From the NCBI RefSeq assembly GCF_013177695.1, contig NZ_WOEY01000048.1, positions 1 to 33,026 on the forward strand: DNA of 33,026 bases, written 5' to 3'. Every line of letters starts with the position of its first letter. Position 1 is the stretch's first letter. Source of the DNA: Paraburkholderia solitsugae (GTDB lineage Bacteria > Pseudomonadota > Gammaproteobacteria > Burkholderiales > Burkholderiaceae). Position numbers and translations under genes: made by a program. The notes below the pieces were generated by a model. That model saw nothing but the letters and a program-made list of their open reading frames with translations, was not told where the DNA came from and made no database searches. Of the stretch, positions 25,254-33,026 are shown in pieces.

Positions 25254-25660
25254 AGAACCTGATTTTCCCGATCGCGATCGAGCCTGGTGACACGCACCAT
25301 GCGTTCGGCGTGGTCGTCCCCGACATTCCGGGTTGTCATTCGGCGGGTGATTCGCTGGAAGAAGCCTATGCGAACGCGAAGGAAGCGATCGAGGCGCATC
25401 TGGACACGCTGCTCGACGAAGGCATGCCGATTCCCGAACGGCTGACGCTCGACGCGCATCGGCGCAATCCGGACTACGCGGGTTTCACGTGGGGTTTTGT
25501 GACAACGCGGAATATTCCGGCGTTGAAGAAGGCGGTGCGCATCAATATCTCGCTGCCAGAGGCGCTGGTTCAGGATATCGACGCTTACGCAGCGGCGCGC
25601 GGCATGTCGCGTTCGGCGTTTCTCGCGCTGGCCGCGGAGCATGAAATGGCGGACGCGTGA
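25250..25660 (+). CDS. hicB: HicB-type antitoxin
   Basis: HicB neutralises HicA and usually represses the hicAB promoter. From ATG 25250 the protein has 136 residues. An N-terminal partial RNase H-like domain at about 1-95 (HHAFGVVVPDIPGCHSAGDS then LEEAYANAKEAIEAHLDTLL) is followed by a C-terminal ribbon-helix-helix DNA-binding segment at about 97-135 (VRINISLPEALVQDIDAYAA then RGMSRSAFLALAA). The frame is open upstream through hicA, but the ATGA overlap marks the start. Both proteins look complete, so the pair is probably functional. Confidence 0.95.
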   Translation: MKNLIFPIAIEPGDTHHAFGVVVPDIPGCHSAGDSLEEAYANAKEAIEAHLDTLLDEGMPIPERLTLDAHRRNPDYAGFTWGFVTTRNIPALKKAVRINISLPEALVQDIDAYAAARGMSRSAFLALAAEHEMADA

Positions 25661-25711
25661 GGGCAGGCGGACGTTTCATGCACCGCGGGTCAAACATCAA
25701 TCCATCCAACC

Positions 25712-26446
25712 TCAAGTCGCTTCGGCGTTCGCCCAGGCCATTTCGCGCAAGCGAGTGCGCAAACGCGCCACGGCCTGGCTGTGCAACTGGCACACCCGCG
25801 ATTCACTGACTTCCATCACCGCGCCGATTTCGCGCAGGTTCATGCCGCGTTCGTAGTACAGCGACATCAGCAGCTTCTCACGCTCCGGCAGGCGGTCAAT
25901 CGCTTCGACCAGCGCCGAGCGCAGGCTGTCGTCCAGCAGTGCCGACAGCGGGTCCGAATGATCGACGCAGTAACGGTCGAGAAACGGCTCGTCGTCCGCG
26001 GAACGGTCGAAGTCTTCGTAATAGATCAGCTGGCTGCCGTGCAGGTCCTGGAGCATCGACTGGTACTCGTCGAGCGGCATTTGCAGATGCTCGGCGATCT
26101 CCGTTTCGCTCGCCGAGCGGCCAAGATTCTGTTCAACCTTGTGCACAGCGGATTCGACTTCGCGCGAGGTGCGCCGCAAGCTGCGCGGCAACCAGTCGTT
26201 GCTGCGCAACTCGTCAAGCATCGCGCCGCGAATCCGCTGGCTGGCATAAGTCTCGAACTGTGCGCCCTGGTCTTCCTTGTAGCGGCTCGCCGCGTCCAGC
26301 AGCCCGATCATGCCGGCCTGGATCAGGTCGTCGAGATCGACACTCGCCGGCATCTTGGCAACGAGCTGCAAGCCGAGGCGACGCACCAGTGGCGCGTACT
26401 TCGTCAGAACGTCGGCTTGGGAAATCTTTCCCTGAGCGTTATACAT
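25712..26446 (-). CDS. fliA: Flagellar sigma-28 factor FliA
   Basis: FliA directs RNA polymerase to late flagellar promoters and is held by FlgM. From ATG 26446 it has 244 residues (239 in Salmonella): sigma region 2 at about 15-90 (DLDDLIQAGMIGLLDAASRY then FETYASQRIRGAMLDELR), region 3 at about 95-160, and region 4 at about 185-235 with the helix-turn-helix LREIGAVMEVSESRVCQLHS. The upstream extension of the frame overlaps flhG and is not used; GGAG precedes the ATG. It lies 28 bases after flhG, at the end of the flhBAFG-fliA run. Its likely targets in this window are the promoters at flgK, ycgR and flgM. Confidence 0.98.
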   Translation of the reverse strand: MYNAQGKISQADVLTKYAPLVRRLGLQLVAKMPASVDLDDLIQAGMIGLLDAASRYKEDQGAQFETYASQRIRGAMLDELRSNDWLPRSLRRTSREVESAVHKVEQNLGRSASETEIAEHLQMPLDEYQSMLQDLHGSQLIYYEDFDRSADDEPFLDRYCVDHSDPLSALLDDSLRSALVEAIDRLPEREKLLMSLYYERGMNLREIGAVMEVSESRVCQLHSQAVARLRTRLREMAWANAEAT

Positions 26447-26474
26447 CGTGCTCCCCTTGTCCTTGCGCCGCCTC

Positions 26475-27344
26475 TCAGGCGTGCTGCACGGACGGTTGGT
26501 CGGCGTGTTGCGCCGCTGTAACTGTCGCAGGCGCCATCCACGGCGTTTGCGACGACATCGCTGGCCGCATCGGCCAGTACTGCAATTCGGCGGCGAGGTG
26601 GCGGAAATCGCGCGCGGCCGGTGTCGATGGGAAGGCATCGACGACACACCGCGACAATTCCAGGGCTCGCGCCATCCGCGCATCGGCGGCAATGCAACCG
26701 GCGTCTTCCAGCGCCACCGTCAGGTAGCGTCCGGCCACACCGGCCAGGTTGGCAAAAGCGGTATGCGCGTCGTCCACACTCTGCACGTGATTCACCAGCA
26801 CGCGAAACTGCGCGGTAGCGTGTGCGTAGTGCAGACGCTTCATGCAGGCATACGCCTCGGTGATCGCTTGCGCGGCAACCCTTGTCACGATCATCACGTC
26901 GTGCGCCTGCATCGCGAGAGGCGAAAGGTGGCCGTGCGGGTCGAGTTGCGCATCGATCAACACGATGTCGGCGGAGCCGCGCAACACCACGCTGAACTGC
27001 GCGGCCGTGTGGCCTTCGCGGTTGTGGCGCGAGGCGGCCAGCACGGAGAAGCCCAGCGCGTGGCGCGCGGCGGCATCGTCAAGCGTCATCTCGCCACGCA
27101 TCACCGCCGCAAAATTGCCTGCGCCGCGCACGCCGCCAAGCATCGTGCTCACCGATTTCTCGCCGAGACACTCGTCGATCACCAGCACGTCCTTGCCCTG
27201 CTGCGCAAGCGCCGCGGCGAGGTTCACCACCGTCGTCGTACAGCCGACACCGGCCGAGCCGCCCATCACTGCAAGCACGCGCGAGCCGCTTCTCGCCAAC
27301 AGCCGCCGCAGTCCTTCTGCCTGGTCGGAGATGAGCTTATCCAA
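26475..27344 (-). CDS. flhG: MinD-like flagellar number regulator FlhG (FleN), deviant P-loop
   Basis: FlhG/FleN is a MinD-family ATPase that limits flagellar number together with FlhF. The 289-residue protein keeps the fold landmarks: DQAEGLRRLL at the start, GGSAGVGCTTTVVNLAAALA as the P-loop region at about 28-47, and VLVIDECLGEKSVSTMLGG after it. Compared with the family P-loop (GKGGVGKT), the signature Lys is Ser and the phosphate-binding Lys is Cys; the second acidic site reads IVLIDAQLD. ATP use may be weak or lost. The start is TTG 27344 inside the flhF stop (TTGGATAA), 6 bases after GAGG; no other start keeps the N-terminus. Followed by fliA. Confidence 0.88.
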   Translation of the reverse strand: MDKLISDQAEGLRRLLARSGSRVLAVMGGSAGVGCTTTVVNLAAALAQQGKDVLVIDECLGEKSVSTMLGGVRGAGNFAAVMRGEMTLDDAAARHALGFSVLAASRHNREGHTAAQFSVVLRGSADIVLIDAQLDPHGHLSPLAMQAHDVMIVTRVAAQAITEAYACMKRLHYAHATAQFRVLVNHVQSVDDAHTAFANLAGVAGRYLTVALEDAGCIAADARMARALELSRCVVDAFPSTPAARDFRHLAAELQYWPMRPAMSSQTPWMAPATVTAAQHADQPSVQHA

Positions 27345-29256
27345 AGCGGACCTCGTGCAGTTCGGCCGTCGAACGCGCGGACAACGCGGACAGCAACCCC
27401 GGAATATCGTCGTCGTGCGGCACGAACGGGGAGTTGTCGCGCGGTATGCAGAACGCGCTCTTGATCAGGAATTTCTTCGTCGCGACGTACAGGTTTTCCG
27501 GCACCTTCTGACCGGTCGACACGTAGTGCACCGGCAGCTTGTAGCGGATCACCGTATCGAGCACGCCGCCCAGATTGGTGGCCTCATCGAGCTTGGTCAG
27601 GATGCAGCCGGCGAGCGGCTGTTGATCCGGCGCGCGCTGATAGGCCTGGACGACTTCGTTCAACGTGTCGCCGTGGCTCGTCGCGTTGAGCAGCAGCAGA
27701 CGCTGCACCGGCAGGCCGGCGCGGCACAGCATCGCGATCTGGTCGGACACCAGGCGGTCGCGCTGGCTCATGCCGATCGTGTCGATCAGCACGATGTGTT
27801 TGTTGCGCAACTCGGAGAGCGCGAGCTGCAGATCGGCGCCGTCTTTCACCGCGTGGACCGACACGCCGAGAATCTTGCCGAAGATGCGCAGTTGTTCGTG
27901 GCCGCCGATCCGGTAGCTGTCGGTCGTGAGGAGCGCCACCTTGCTGGCGCCGAAGCGCATCACGCAGCGCGCGGCAAGCTTGGCGGTGGTCGTGGTCTTG
28001 CCCACGCCCGTCGGGCCCATCAGCGCGAACACGCCGCCGCGCTCCATCAGCGCGTCTTCGTCTTCCATCACCGGCAGGTTCGATTCGAGCACCGAACGCA
28101 CCCACGCCATGCCGCCTTCCATGTTGTCGACGTCGTCGGGCAGGTTGTCGACCATCATCTGCACGAGCTGCGCGGAGAAACCGGCGGCGAACAGGTGCTT
28201 GGTGAGCGCGGCGCGCGTCGGGCTGCGGCGCTGGCGATCGCCCCACAAGAGGCCGGCGAAGTGCTCTTCCATCATCCCGCGCATCGACGACAGCTCGCTC
28301 ATCACGGTGTCGTTGACGACCTGCTCCATGCGCACCTTGATCGCTTCGGCGACCGAGGCGGGCGTGCGGGCGTCGTCGCCGGTCGGCAGCGACGGTGCAA
28401 TTTTCTGAGCGGCGCGGCGCGCAGCGAGTTGTGCGGCTTCACGGGCCCACTCGGGCGTATCGGTGTGCGGCGCGGCCGGTTGGGCAGGGGCCTGTCGCGA
28501 AGCCTGTGAGGCCGCTTGTGCGGCGGGTTCGACTGCGGCGCCGAGGCCCTTGGCCATCGCGGCGGCCGGTGTCATCGCGGCGGGGCGCGCGCTGTACGCG
28601 CCTTGCTGCTGCTGTTCGGCCGCGATGCGGCGAGCGTGGTCGATCAGCCAGGGATTCGATTCGGCCATCGTGCGCGGCGCATCAGTGGCAGGTGCGGCGG
28701 GCACGCCGGCGGCTTTGAGCAGATCGGCGCGGATGTCTTCAGTGAGACGCGTCGCCGCAGCGCGGGCGCTGGGTTGCTCAACGCTGGTCGGTTGCGACAG
28801 CGACGCAGCAGCAGGTGCGGCCAGCGCTGCTTTGGGGGCTTCCGGCAGCGCGGCCTTCGGCGCGGCGGGAACGGCCGGCTTCGCGGCTGAGCTCGACGCC
28901 GCGCCAGCAGCGTTCGACGTCATGTTCTCGGCGCCCGCTTCCGGGCTTGCGCCGAACACCGACGAGAACACATCGGGCATGCCGCTCGCATACGGATTCG
29001 CTTGCATCATCGGATTGGCGCGCGGTGCGGCGAGCGCGGGTTGTTGTCCGGCCATCGCATTCATCGGCGCGCCTGCTCTGCCGCGCGGCGCCTTCGGCGT
29101 GATGGCGGCGAGGTCGCTGTCGGCCAGTGCGACGATCTCGACGCTGCCGTCGTCCATCGTGTGATTGGACAAAACGACGGCATCCGGGCCCAAGGCTTCG
29201 CGCACGAGACGCAGAGCATCGCGACTGGTAGCGCCGACAAATTTACGAATGTTCAA
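27337..29256 (-). CDS. flhF: Flagellar placement GTPase FlhF
   Basis: FlhF is an SRP-type GTPase that sets where flagella are built. The 639-residue protein has an N-terminal domain at about 1-60 (NIRKFVGATSRDALRLVREA). A very long Ala/Pro-rich linker follows at about 65-310. The NG GTPase domain has P-loop GPTGVGKTTTTAKLAARC near 412, IDTIGMSQRD near 490 and TKLDEATNLGG near 551. All G motifs are intact. It is longer than Bacillus or Pseudomonas FlhF because of the linker. It overlaps flhG by 8 bases. The 350-base gap upstream, towards flhA, holds the flhA terminator; I see no clear flhF promoter there. Confidence 0.96.
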   Translation of the reverse strand: MNIRKFVGATSRDALRLVREALGPDAVVLSNHTMDDGSVEIVALADSDLAAITPKAPRGRAGAPMNAMAGQQPALAAPRANPMMQANPYASGMPDVFSSVFGASPEAGAENMTSNAAGAASSSAAKPAVPAAPKAALPEAPKAALAAPAAASLSQPTSVEQPSARAAATRLTEDIRADLLKAAGVPAAPATDAPRTMAESNPWLIDHARRIAAEQQQQGAYSARPAAMTPAAAMAKGLGAAVEPAAQAASQASRQAPAQPAAPHTDTPEWAREAAQLAARRAAQKIAPSLPTGDDARTPASVAEAIKVRMEQVVNDTVMSELSSMRGMMEEHFAGLLWGDRQRRSPTRAALTKHLFAAGFSAQLVQMMVDNLPDDVDNMEGGMAWVRSVLESNLPVMEDEDALMERGGVFALMGPTGVGKTTTTAKLAARCVMRFGASKVALLTTDSYRIGGHEQLRIFGKILGVSVHAVKDGADLQLALSELRNKHIVLIDTIGMSQRDRLVSDQIAMLCRAGLPVQRLLLLNATSHGDTLNEVVQAYQRAPDQQPLAGCILTKLDEATNLGGVLDTVIRYKLPVHYVSTGQKVPENLYVATKKFLIKSAFCIPRDNSPFVPHDDDIPGLLSALSARSTAELHEVRFG

Positions 29257-29528
29257 GCTGGACCCCCGATGAGCTAAACGGACTTATGGACTAACGGACC
29301 GGCAACATACCGCTTCCCATTGAGACCATTATTGCGAAACCCGTCGAGTGACGATCGATGGATAAAGACCGTTAAAGGTGGGCAATTCGGGCGATGGAAA
29401 CGCGCCGCAAGTCCCGCGCATGGCGGTTTTAAACGGGCTCTTCGGGCTCGCCCGGCGGCACTTCCGCGGGCGCAGCATGACCTTCGCCGCCCGCTTGCAG
29501 CCTGAAAAGTTAGGCGCCGAAATGAAAA

Positions 29529-29549
29529 CCGGCGCTCGAGGAGCGCCGG
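29529..29549 (-). terminator. Intrinsic terminator downstream of flhA
   Basis: CCGGCGCTC at 29529-29537 pairs perfectly with GAGCGCCGG at 29541-29549. Read on the minus strand it is followed by TTTTCATTTC. It lies about 60 bases beyond the flhA stop and suggests that flhBA and flhF-flhG-fliA are at least partly separate transcripts. The rest of the 29257-29606 gap shows nothing I can name. Confidence 0.8.
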
Positions 29550-29606
29550 CGGAAACCATCGGTCTGGAACAACTGCGGCTAACTGTCGGGCATAACCGCG
29601 TGGAGC

Positions 29607-31709
29607 TTAGCCATGCGCCCCGATCAGATTCACCACCTTGATATTGCGCGTATCCGGCACTTCCGCATAAGACAGCACCTTCAACTGCGGCAGGCTGCGG
29701 CGCAGGAAGCGCGCGAGCATCGGCCGTAACGCATGCTGCACCAGCAGCACCGGCGCGAGCCCGAGGTTCTGCTGACGCGTCATGGCCTTCTGCGTTTCGT
29801 TCAGCAGCGTATGCGCGAGGCCCGGTTCAAGGCCCGGATTGGTGCCGGTAGACAGCGCCTGCGACAACACCCGCTCCAGATTCGAATCGAGGCCCATCAC
29901 CTGCATGTCGCCCACGCCCGGGAACCACTGCTGCGTAATCGCACGGCCGAGGGCAAGGCGCACCGCGGCGGTGAGATCGTGCGCGTCGGTGACCTTCGGC
30001 GTGTGTTCGGACAGGGCTTCGAGAATCGTGCGCATGTCGCGGATCGGCACGCCTTCTTCCAGCAGGTTTTGCAGCACCTTTTGCAGGGTCGTGAGCGGCA
30101 GCGACTTCGGCACCAGATCGTCGACCAGCGACGGCGTGTCCTTCTGCATCCGCTCCAGCAGCGCCTGCACTTCGCGGCGGCCGAGCAATTCGGACGCATG
30201 CGTGACCACCAGGTGATTCAGGTGCGTGGCCACCACGGTGCTCGAATCGACCACCGTGTAGCCGTACACCTGCGCCTGTTCGCGCAGATTCGTATCGATC
30301 CAGATCGCCGGCAAACCGAACGCGGGATCTTGCGTCGGCGTGCCCGGCAGCGCGGCGGACACCTGCCCCGGATTGATCGCCAGCCACTGCCCGGGATACG
30401 CTTCGCCGACGCCCACTTCAACGCCCTTGAGTGCGATTCGATAGCCGTTCGGCCGCAATTCGAGGTTGTCGCGGATATGAATCACCGGCGGCAGGAAACC
30501 AATTTCCTGCGCGAACTTCTTGCGGATGCTCTTGATCCGTTTGAGCAGTTCACCGTCCGAGTTCTTGTCGACAAGCGGAATCAGCCGGTAGCCCACTTCG
30601 AGACCGAGGGTATCGATCATCGTCACGTCGTCCCAGCTGGCTTCGGTGTTTTCCGCCGGGGCCAGCGCGGCCGGTGCGACGTCGACGAGCGTCGCGCTGT
30701 TCTTGCGATCCTCGCTGCGTTTTTTCATCGTGCGGCCGAGCTGAATCAACCCGCCGCCGAGAAGCAGAAACGCGAAGTGCGGCATGTTCGGGATCAGGCC
30801 CATCAGCACGAGAATGCAGCCTGTGATCACCAGCACGCGCGGGTTCGTGAAGAGTTGCCCGGTCAGTTGCGTACCGATGTCTTCGTTGGTCGCGACGCGC
30901 GAGACGATCACGCCGGCCGCCGTCGAAATCACGAGCGACGGAATCTGTGCGACGAGGCCATCACCGATCGTCAGCAGCGTGTAGGTCTTGCCCGCGGACG
31001 CGAAGTCCATGCCGTGCTGCACCATCCCGACGATCAGCCCGCCGAAGATGTTGATCACCATGATCAGCAAGCCGGCGATCGCATCGCCGCGCACGAACTT
31101 GCTGGCACCGTCCATCGAACCGTAGAACTCGGCTTCCTGCGAGACTTCCAGACGGCGCTTGCGCGCTTGATCTTCGTTGATGAGGCCAGCGTTCAGGTCG
31201 GCGTCGATCGCCATCTGCTTGCCGGGCATCGCATCGAGCGTAAAGCGCGCGGACACTTCCGCGATTCGCCCCGCGCCCTTGGTGATCACCATGAAGTTGA
31301 TCACCATCAAAATGACAAAGACGACGATACCGACCGCGAAGTTGCCGCCCACGAGGAAGTGGCCGAACGACTCGATCACCTGGCCCGCTGCGTCCGGCCC
31401 AGTATGGCCTTCGAGCAGCACGACGCGCGTGGACGCGACGTTCAGCGACAGGCGCAGCAAGGTCGAAAACAGCAGCACGCTCGGGAAAGCGGCGAAGTCG
31501 AGCGGCTTCATCGTGTACATGCTGACGAGCAGCACCATCACGGAAAGCGCGATGTTGAAGGTGAACAGCAGATCCAGCAGAAACGGCGGCAACGGCAGAA
31601 TCATCATGCCGAGGATCATGCAGATCAGCACCGGCCCGGCGAGGGCGCGCAAATTGGTGCCGCTCAAGGCATCCGGCCGTCGGGACAGGAATCCGACGCG
31701 AGCGTTCAT
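29607..31709 (-). CDS. flhA: Flagellar export gate protein FlhA
   Basis: FlhA is the nonameric inner-membrane export gate whose cytoplasmic ring docks chaperone-substrate complexes. The 700-residue protein (692 in Salmonella) has about eight membrane segments in the first 320 residues and a cytoplasmic domain from about 350 onward. The FHIPEP-family signature region RFTLDAMPGKQMAIDADLNA lies in the loop after membrane segment 4. Cytoplasmic motifs such as PAIWIDTNLREQAQVYGYTV and TLQKVLQNLLEEGVPIRDMR are intact. It starts in a 4-base ATGA overlap with flhB, so translation is coupled. Confidence 0.98.
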   Translation of the reverse strand: MNARVGFLSRRPDALSGTNLRALAGPVLICMILGMMILPLPPFLLDLLFTFNIALSVMVLLVSMYTMKPLDFAAFPSVLLFSTLLRLSLNVASTRVVLLEGHTGPDAAGQVIESFGHFLVGGNFAVGIVVFVILMVINFMVITKGAGRIAEVSARFTLDAMPGKQMAIDADLNAGLINEDQARKRRLEVSQEAEFYGSMDGASKFVRGDAIAGLLIMVINIFGGLIVGMVQHGMDFASAGKTYTLLTIGDGLVAQIPSLVISTAAGVIVSRVATNEDIGTQLTGQLFTNPRVLVITGCILVLMGLIPNMPHFAFLLLGGGLIQLGRTMKKRSEDRKNSATLVDVAPAALAPAENTEASWDDVTMIDTLGLEVGYRLIPLVDKNSDGELLKRIKSIRKKFAQEIGFLPPVIHIRDNLELRPNGYRIALKGVEVGVGEAYPGQWLAINPGQVSAALPGTPTQDPAFGLPAIWIDTNLREQAQVYGYTVVDSSTVVATHLNHLVVTHASELLGRREVQALLERMQKDTPSLVDDLVPKSLPLTTLQKVLQNLLEEGVPIRDMRTILEALSEHTPKVTDAHDLTAAVRLALGRAITQQWFPGVGDMQVMGLDSNLERVLSQALSTGTNPGLEPGLAHTLLNETQKAMTRQQNLGLAPVLLVQHALRPMLARFLRRSLPQLKVLSYAEVPDTRNIKVVNLIGAHG

Positions 31710-32917
31710 GCGGAGGCTCCTGAAGTGTCGTCGTTAGCGGGGTTAAGCGTGTCGGCGGCTTCCTGTTCGGCTTCATCGTCCGATACGCCGCCCTTGTCGA
31801 GCTCCGCCGGCACGTCGAACTCGGTCGGTGCGACCGGCGCGACGCCGCCTTCGGTGTTGAAACGCCGCAACTGATAGACCCACGCGAGCACTTCGGCGAC
31901 CGCGCCATAGAGCGGGCCGGGAATCTCACGGTTCAGTTCGACGTTGTGATACAGCGCACGCGCGAGCGGCGGTGCTTCCAGCAGCGGCACGTTGTTTTCG
32001 GCGGCGATTTCGCGAATCCGCGCGGCCACGAGATTCACGCCCTTGGCGACCACCTTCGGCGCGCGCATCTCGCCGTCGGCGTACTGCAGCGCGACCGCGA
32101 AGTGCGTCGGGTTGGTCACCACCACATCGGCCTTCGGCACCTGGGTCATCATGCGGCGGCGGGCAATGGCGCGCTGTTGCTGGCGAATCCGGCCTTTGAT
32201 GTGCGGATCGCCTTCGCTTTCGCGGTGTTCGCGCTTCACTTCTTCCTTCGTCATGCGCAGTTTCTTGTGGAACTGCCAGAGTTGATACGGCACATCGAGC
32301 GCGGCCACCACGAACATGCCCGCCACCGTCATGCCGCAGCACACTGCGATCAGATGCACGGTGTTGGCGAGCGCCAGTTGCAACGGCTGGGTGGCCAACG
32401 CGAGAATCTCCTCGCGGCGATTCCAGAGCGCCGAGCCGCCGATGCAGCCCACCACGAGCGTCTTGGCGAGCGACAGGCCGAGCTGAACCGGCCCGTTGAT
32501 CGAGAATATCTTGCCGAGCCCTTCGATCGGATTGAGCCGGTTGAACTTGGGCTCGAGGCCTTTCGAAGACAACTGCCAGCCGCCCAGCGCCATCGGCGCA
32601 AGCAGCGCGGCGGCGCCGGTGAAGGCCAGAACGGGCAGCAGCGCATACAGGCCTTCGCGGCTCGCGGCGCCCGCGCCGATCATCATGCGGCGGGTTTCGA
32701 ACACGCTGGCGTGGTCGAACGTGAAGGCCGCGCGCAGCATCCCCTGCAGATGCTCGCCCATGCTGCCGGACATGCCCCATACGCCGAAGAATCCCGCTGC
32801 CAGCAGCGCAAACGTCGACAGCTCCCGCGAACGCACGATCTGCCCTTCCTCGCGCGCCTTTTGCAGGCGCCGGGGCGTGGCTGATTCGGTTTTTTCGAGG
32901 TCGCTATCCTCTGCCAC
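31706..32917 (-). CDS. flhB: Flagellar export switch protein FlhB
   Basis: FlhB is the inner-membrane switch that changes export from hook to filament substrates after self-cleavage. From GTG 32917 (VAEDSDLEKTESATPRRLQK) it has 403 residues; Salmonella has 383. Four membrane segments lie between about 30 and 210, then a charged linker (FHKKLRMTKEEVKREHRESE), then the autocleavage site NPTH near residue 268 in VVVTNPTHFAVAL. An acidic, Ala-rich C-terminal tail follows. I chose GTG 32917 because GGAG lies 7 bases before it and it gives the family N-terminus; the frame runs open to 32986. The 109 bases beyond it show no promoter I can name. Confidence 0.97.
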   Translation of the reverse strand: MAEDSDLEKTESATPRRLQKAREEGQIVRSRELSTFALLAAGFFGVWGMSGSMGEHLQGMLRAAFTFDHASVFETRRMMIGAGAASREGLYALLPVLAFTGAAALLAPMALGGWQLSSKGLEPKFNRLNPIEGLGKIFSINGPVQLGLSLAKTLVVGCIGGSALWNRREEILALATQPLQLALANTVHLIAVCCGMTVAGMFVVAALDVPYQLWQFHKKLRMTKEEVKREHRESEGDPHIKGRIRQQQRAIARRRMMTQVPKADVVVTNPTHFAVALQYADGEMRAPKVVAKGVNLVAARIREIAAENNVPLLEAPPLARALYHNVELNREIPGPLYGAVAEVLAWVYQLRRFNTEGGVAPVAPTEFDVPAELDKGGVSDDEAEQEAADTLNPANDDTSGASA

Positions 32918-33026
32918 AAATGCTCTCCAGTCGGCCGAGGCACGACGCCTCTTTCCAGTGAGAGCGATTATTCCCGCTCGACGCAAGCGCTGATCGGCGG
33001 ATAAGGGCGGAGAAAGGGGGGTATTT

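Noticed and set aside
25542..25793. Minus-strand open frame between hicB and fliA.
   Set aside because: Pro/Arg-rich translation, antisense to hicB and overlapping fliA; no support.
29733..31874. Plus-strand open frame of 713 codons opposite flhA.
   Set aside because: Arg/His/Gln-rich antisense shadow of flhA.

Overview
This window is a chromosomal flagellar gene cluster from a high-GC betaproteobacterium, most likely a Paraburkholderia or Burkholderia species. Grounds: the gene content and order (fliIJK-fliLMNOPQR converging on flgLK, a YcgR gene, flgJ to flgB, then flgA-flgM-flgN, then fliA-flhG-flhF-flhA-flhB), the strong G/C third-position bias, and an intergenic palindromic repeat of a type I recall from those genera. 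All assignments rest on reading the translated proteins; no database search was run.

Layout. 1-9267 (+): the end of fliI (its 5' end lies outside the window), fliJ, fliK, a palindromic element of roughly 700-850 bp, then fliL, fliM, fliN, fliO, fliP, fliQ and fliR. These encode the export ATPase and its partner, the hook-length ruler, FliL, two C-ring switch proteins and the membrane export gate. A terminator-like hairpin separates fliR from the opposing operons. 9391-12595 (-): flgL and flgK, hook-filament junction proteins, behind a sigma-28-type promoter. 12752-13525 (-): a YcgR/PilZ c-di-GMP flagellar brake with its own sigma-28-type promoter. 13936-21989 (-): flgB-C-D-E-F-G-H-I-J, the rod, hook, P- and L-rings and rod-cap muramidase, read from high to low coordinates. 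22217-24761 (+): flgA (P-ring chaperone, unusually long), flgM (anti-sigma-28, behind a strong sigma-28-type promoter) and flgN (FlgK/FlgL chaperone), closed by a strong terminator.

25071-25660 (+) holds a hicAB toxin-antitoxin pair, the only clearly non-flagellar cargo. 25712-32917 (-) is flhB-flhA-flhF-flhG-fliA: export gate, placement/number regulators and the flagellar sigma factor.

The genes form a hierarchy. FlhA/FlhB/FliOPQR/FliIJ build the export apparatus. The flg genes build rod and hook. When the hook is finished FlgM is exported, FliA is freed, and the sigma-28-type promoters seen at flgM, flgK and ycgR fire.

The least ordinary content lies between and inside the standard genes: the fliK-fliL palindrome with strand-asymmetric flanks, tandem hairpins between flgF and flgG with a relative between flgC and flgB, a five-copy in-frame 9-bp repeat in fliO, an FlhG lacking the usual P-loop lysines, a FlgA with a long repeat-bearing N-terminal extension, and a sequence module that recurs in FlgE, FlgL and perhaps FlgK. 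I found no RNA genes, CRISPR arrays, prophage or transposase, and no wholly unknown multigene system.
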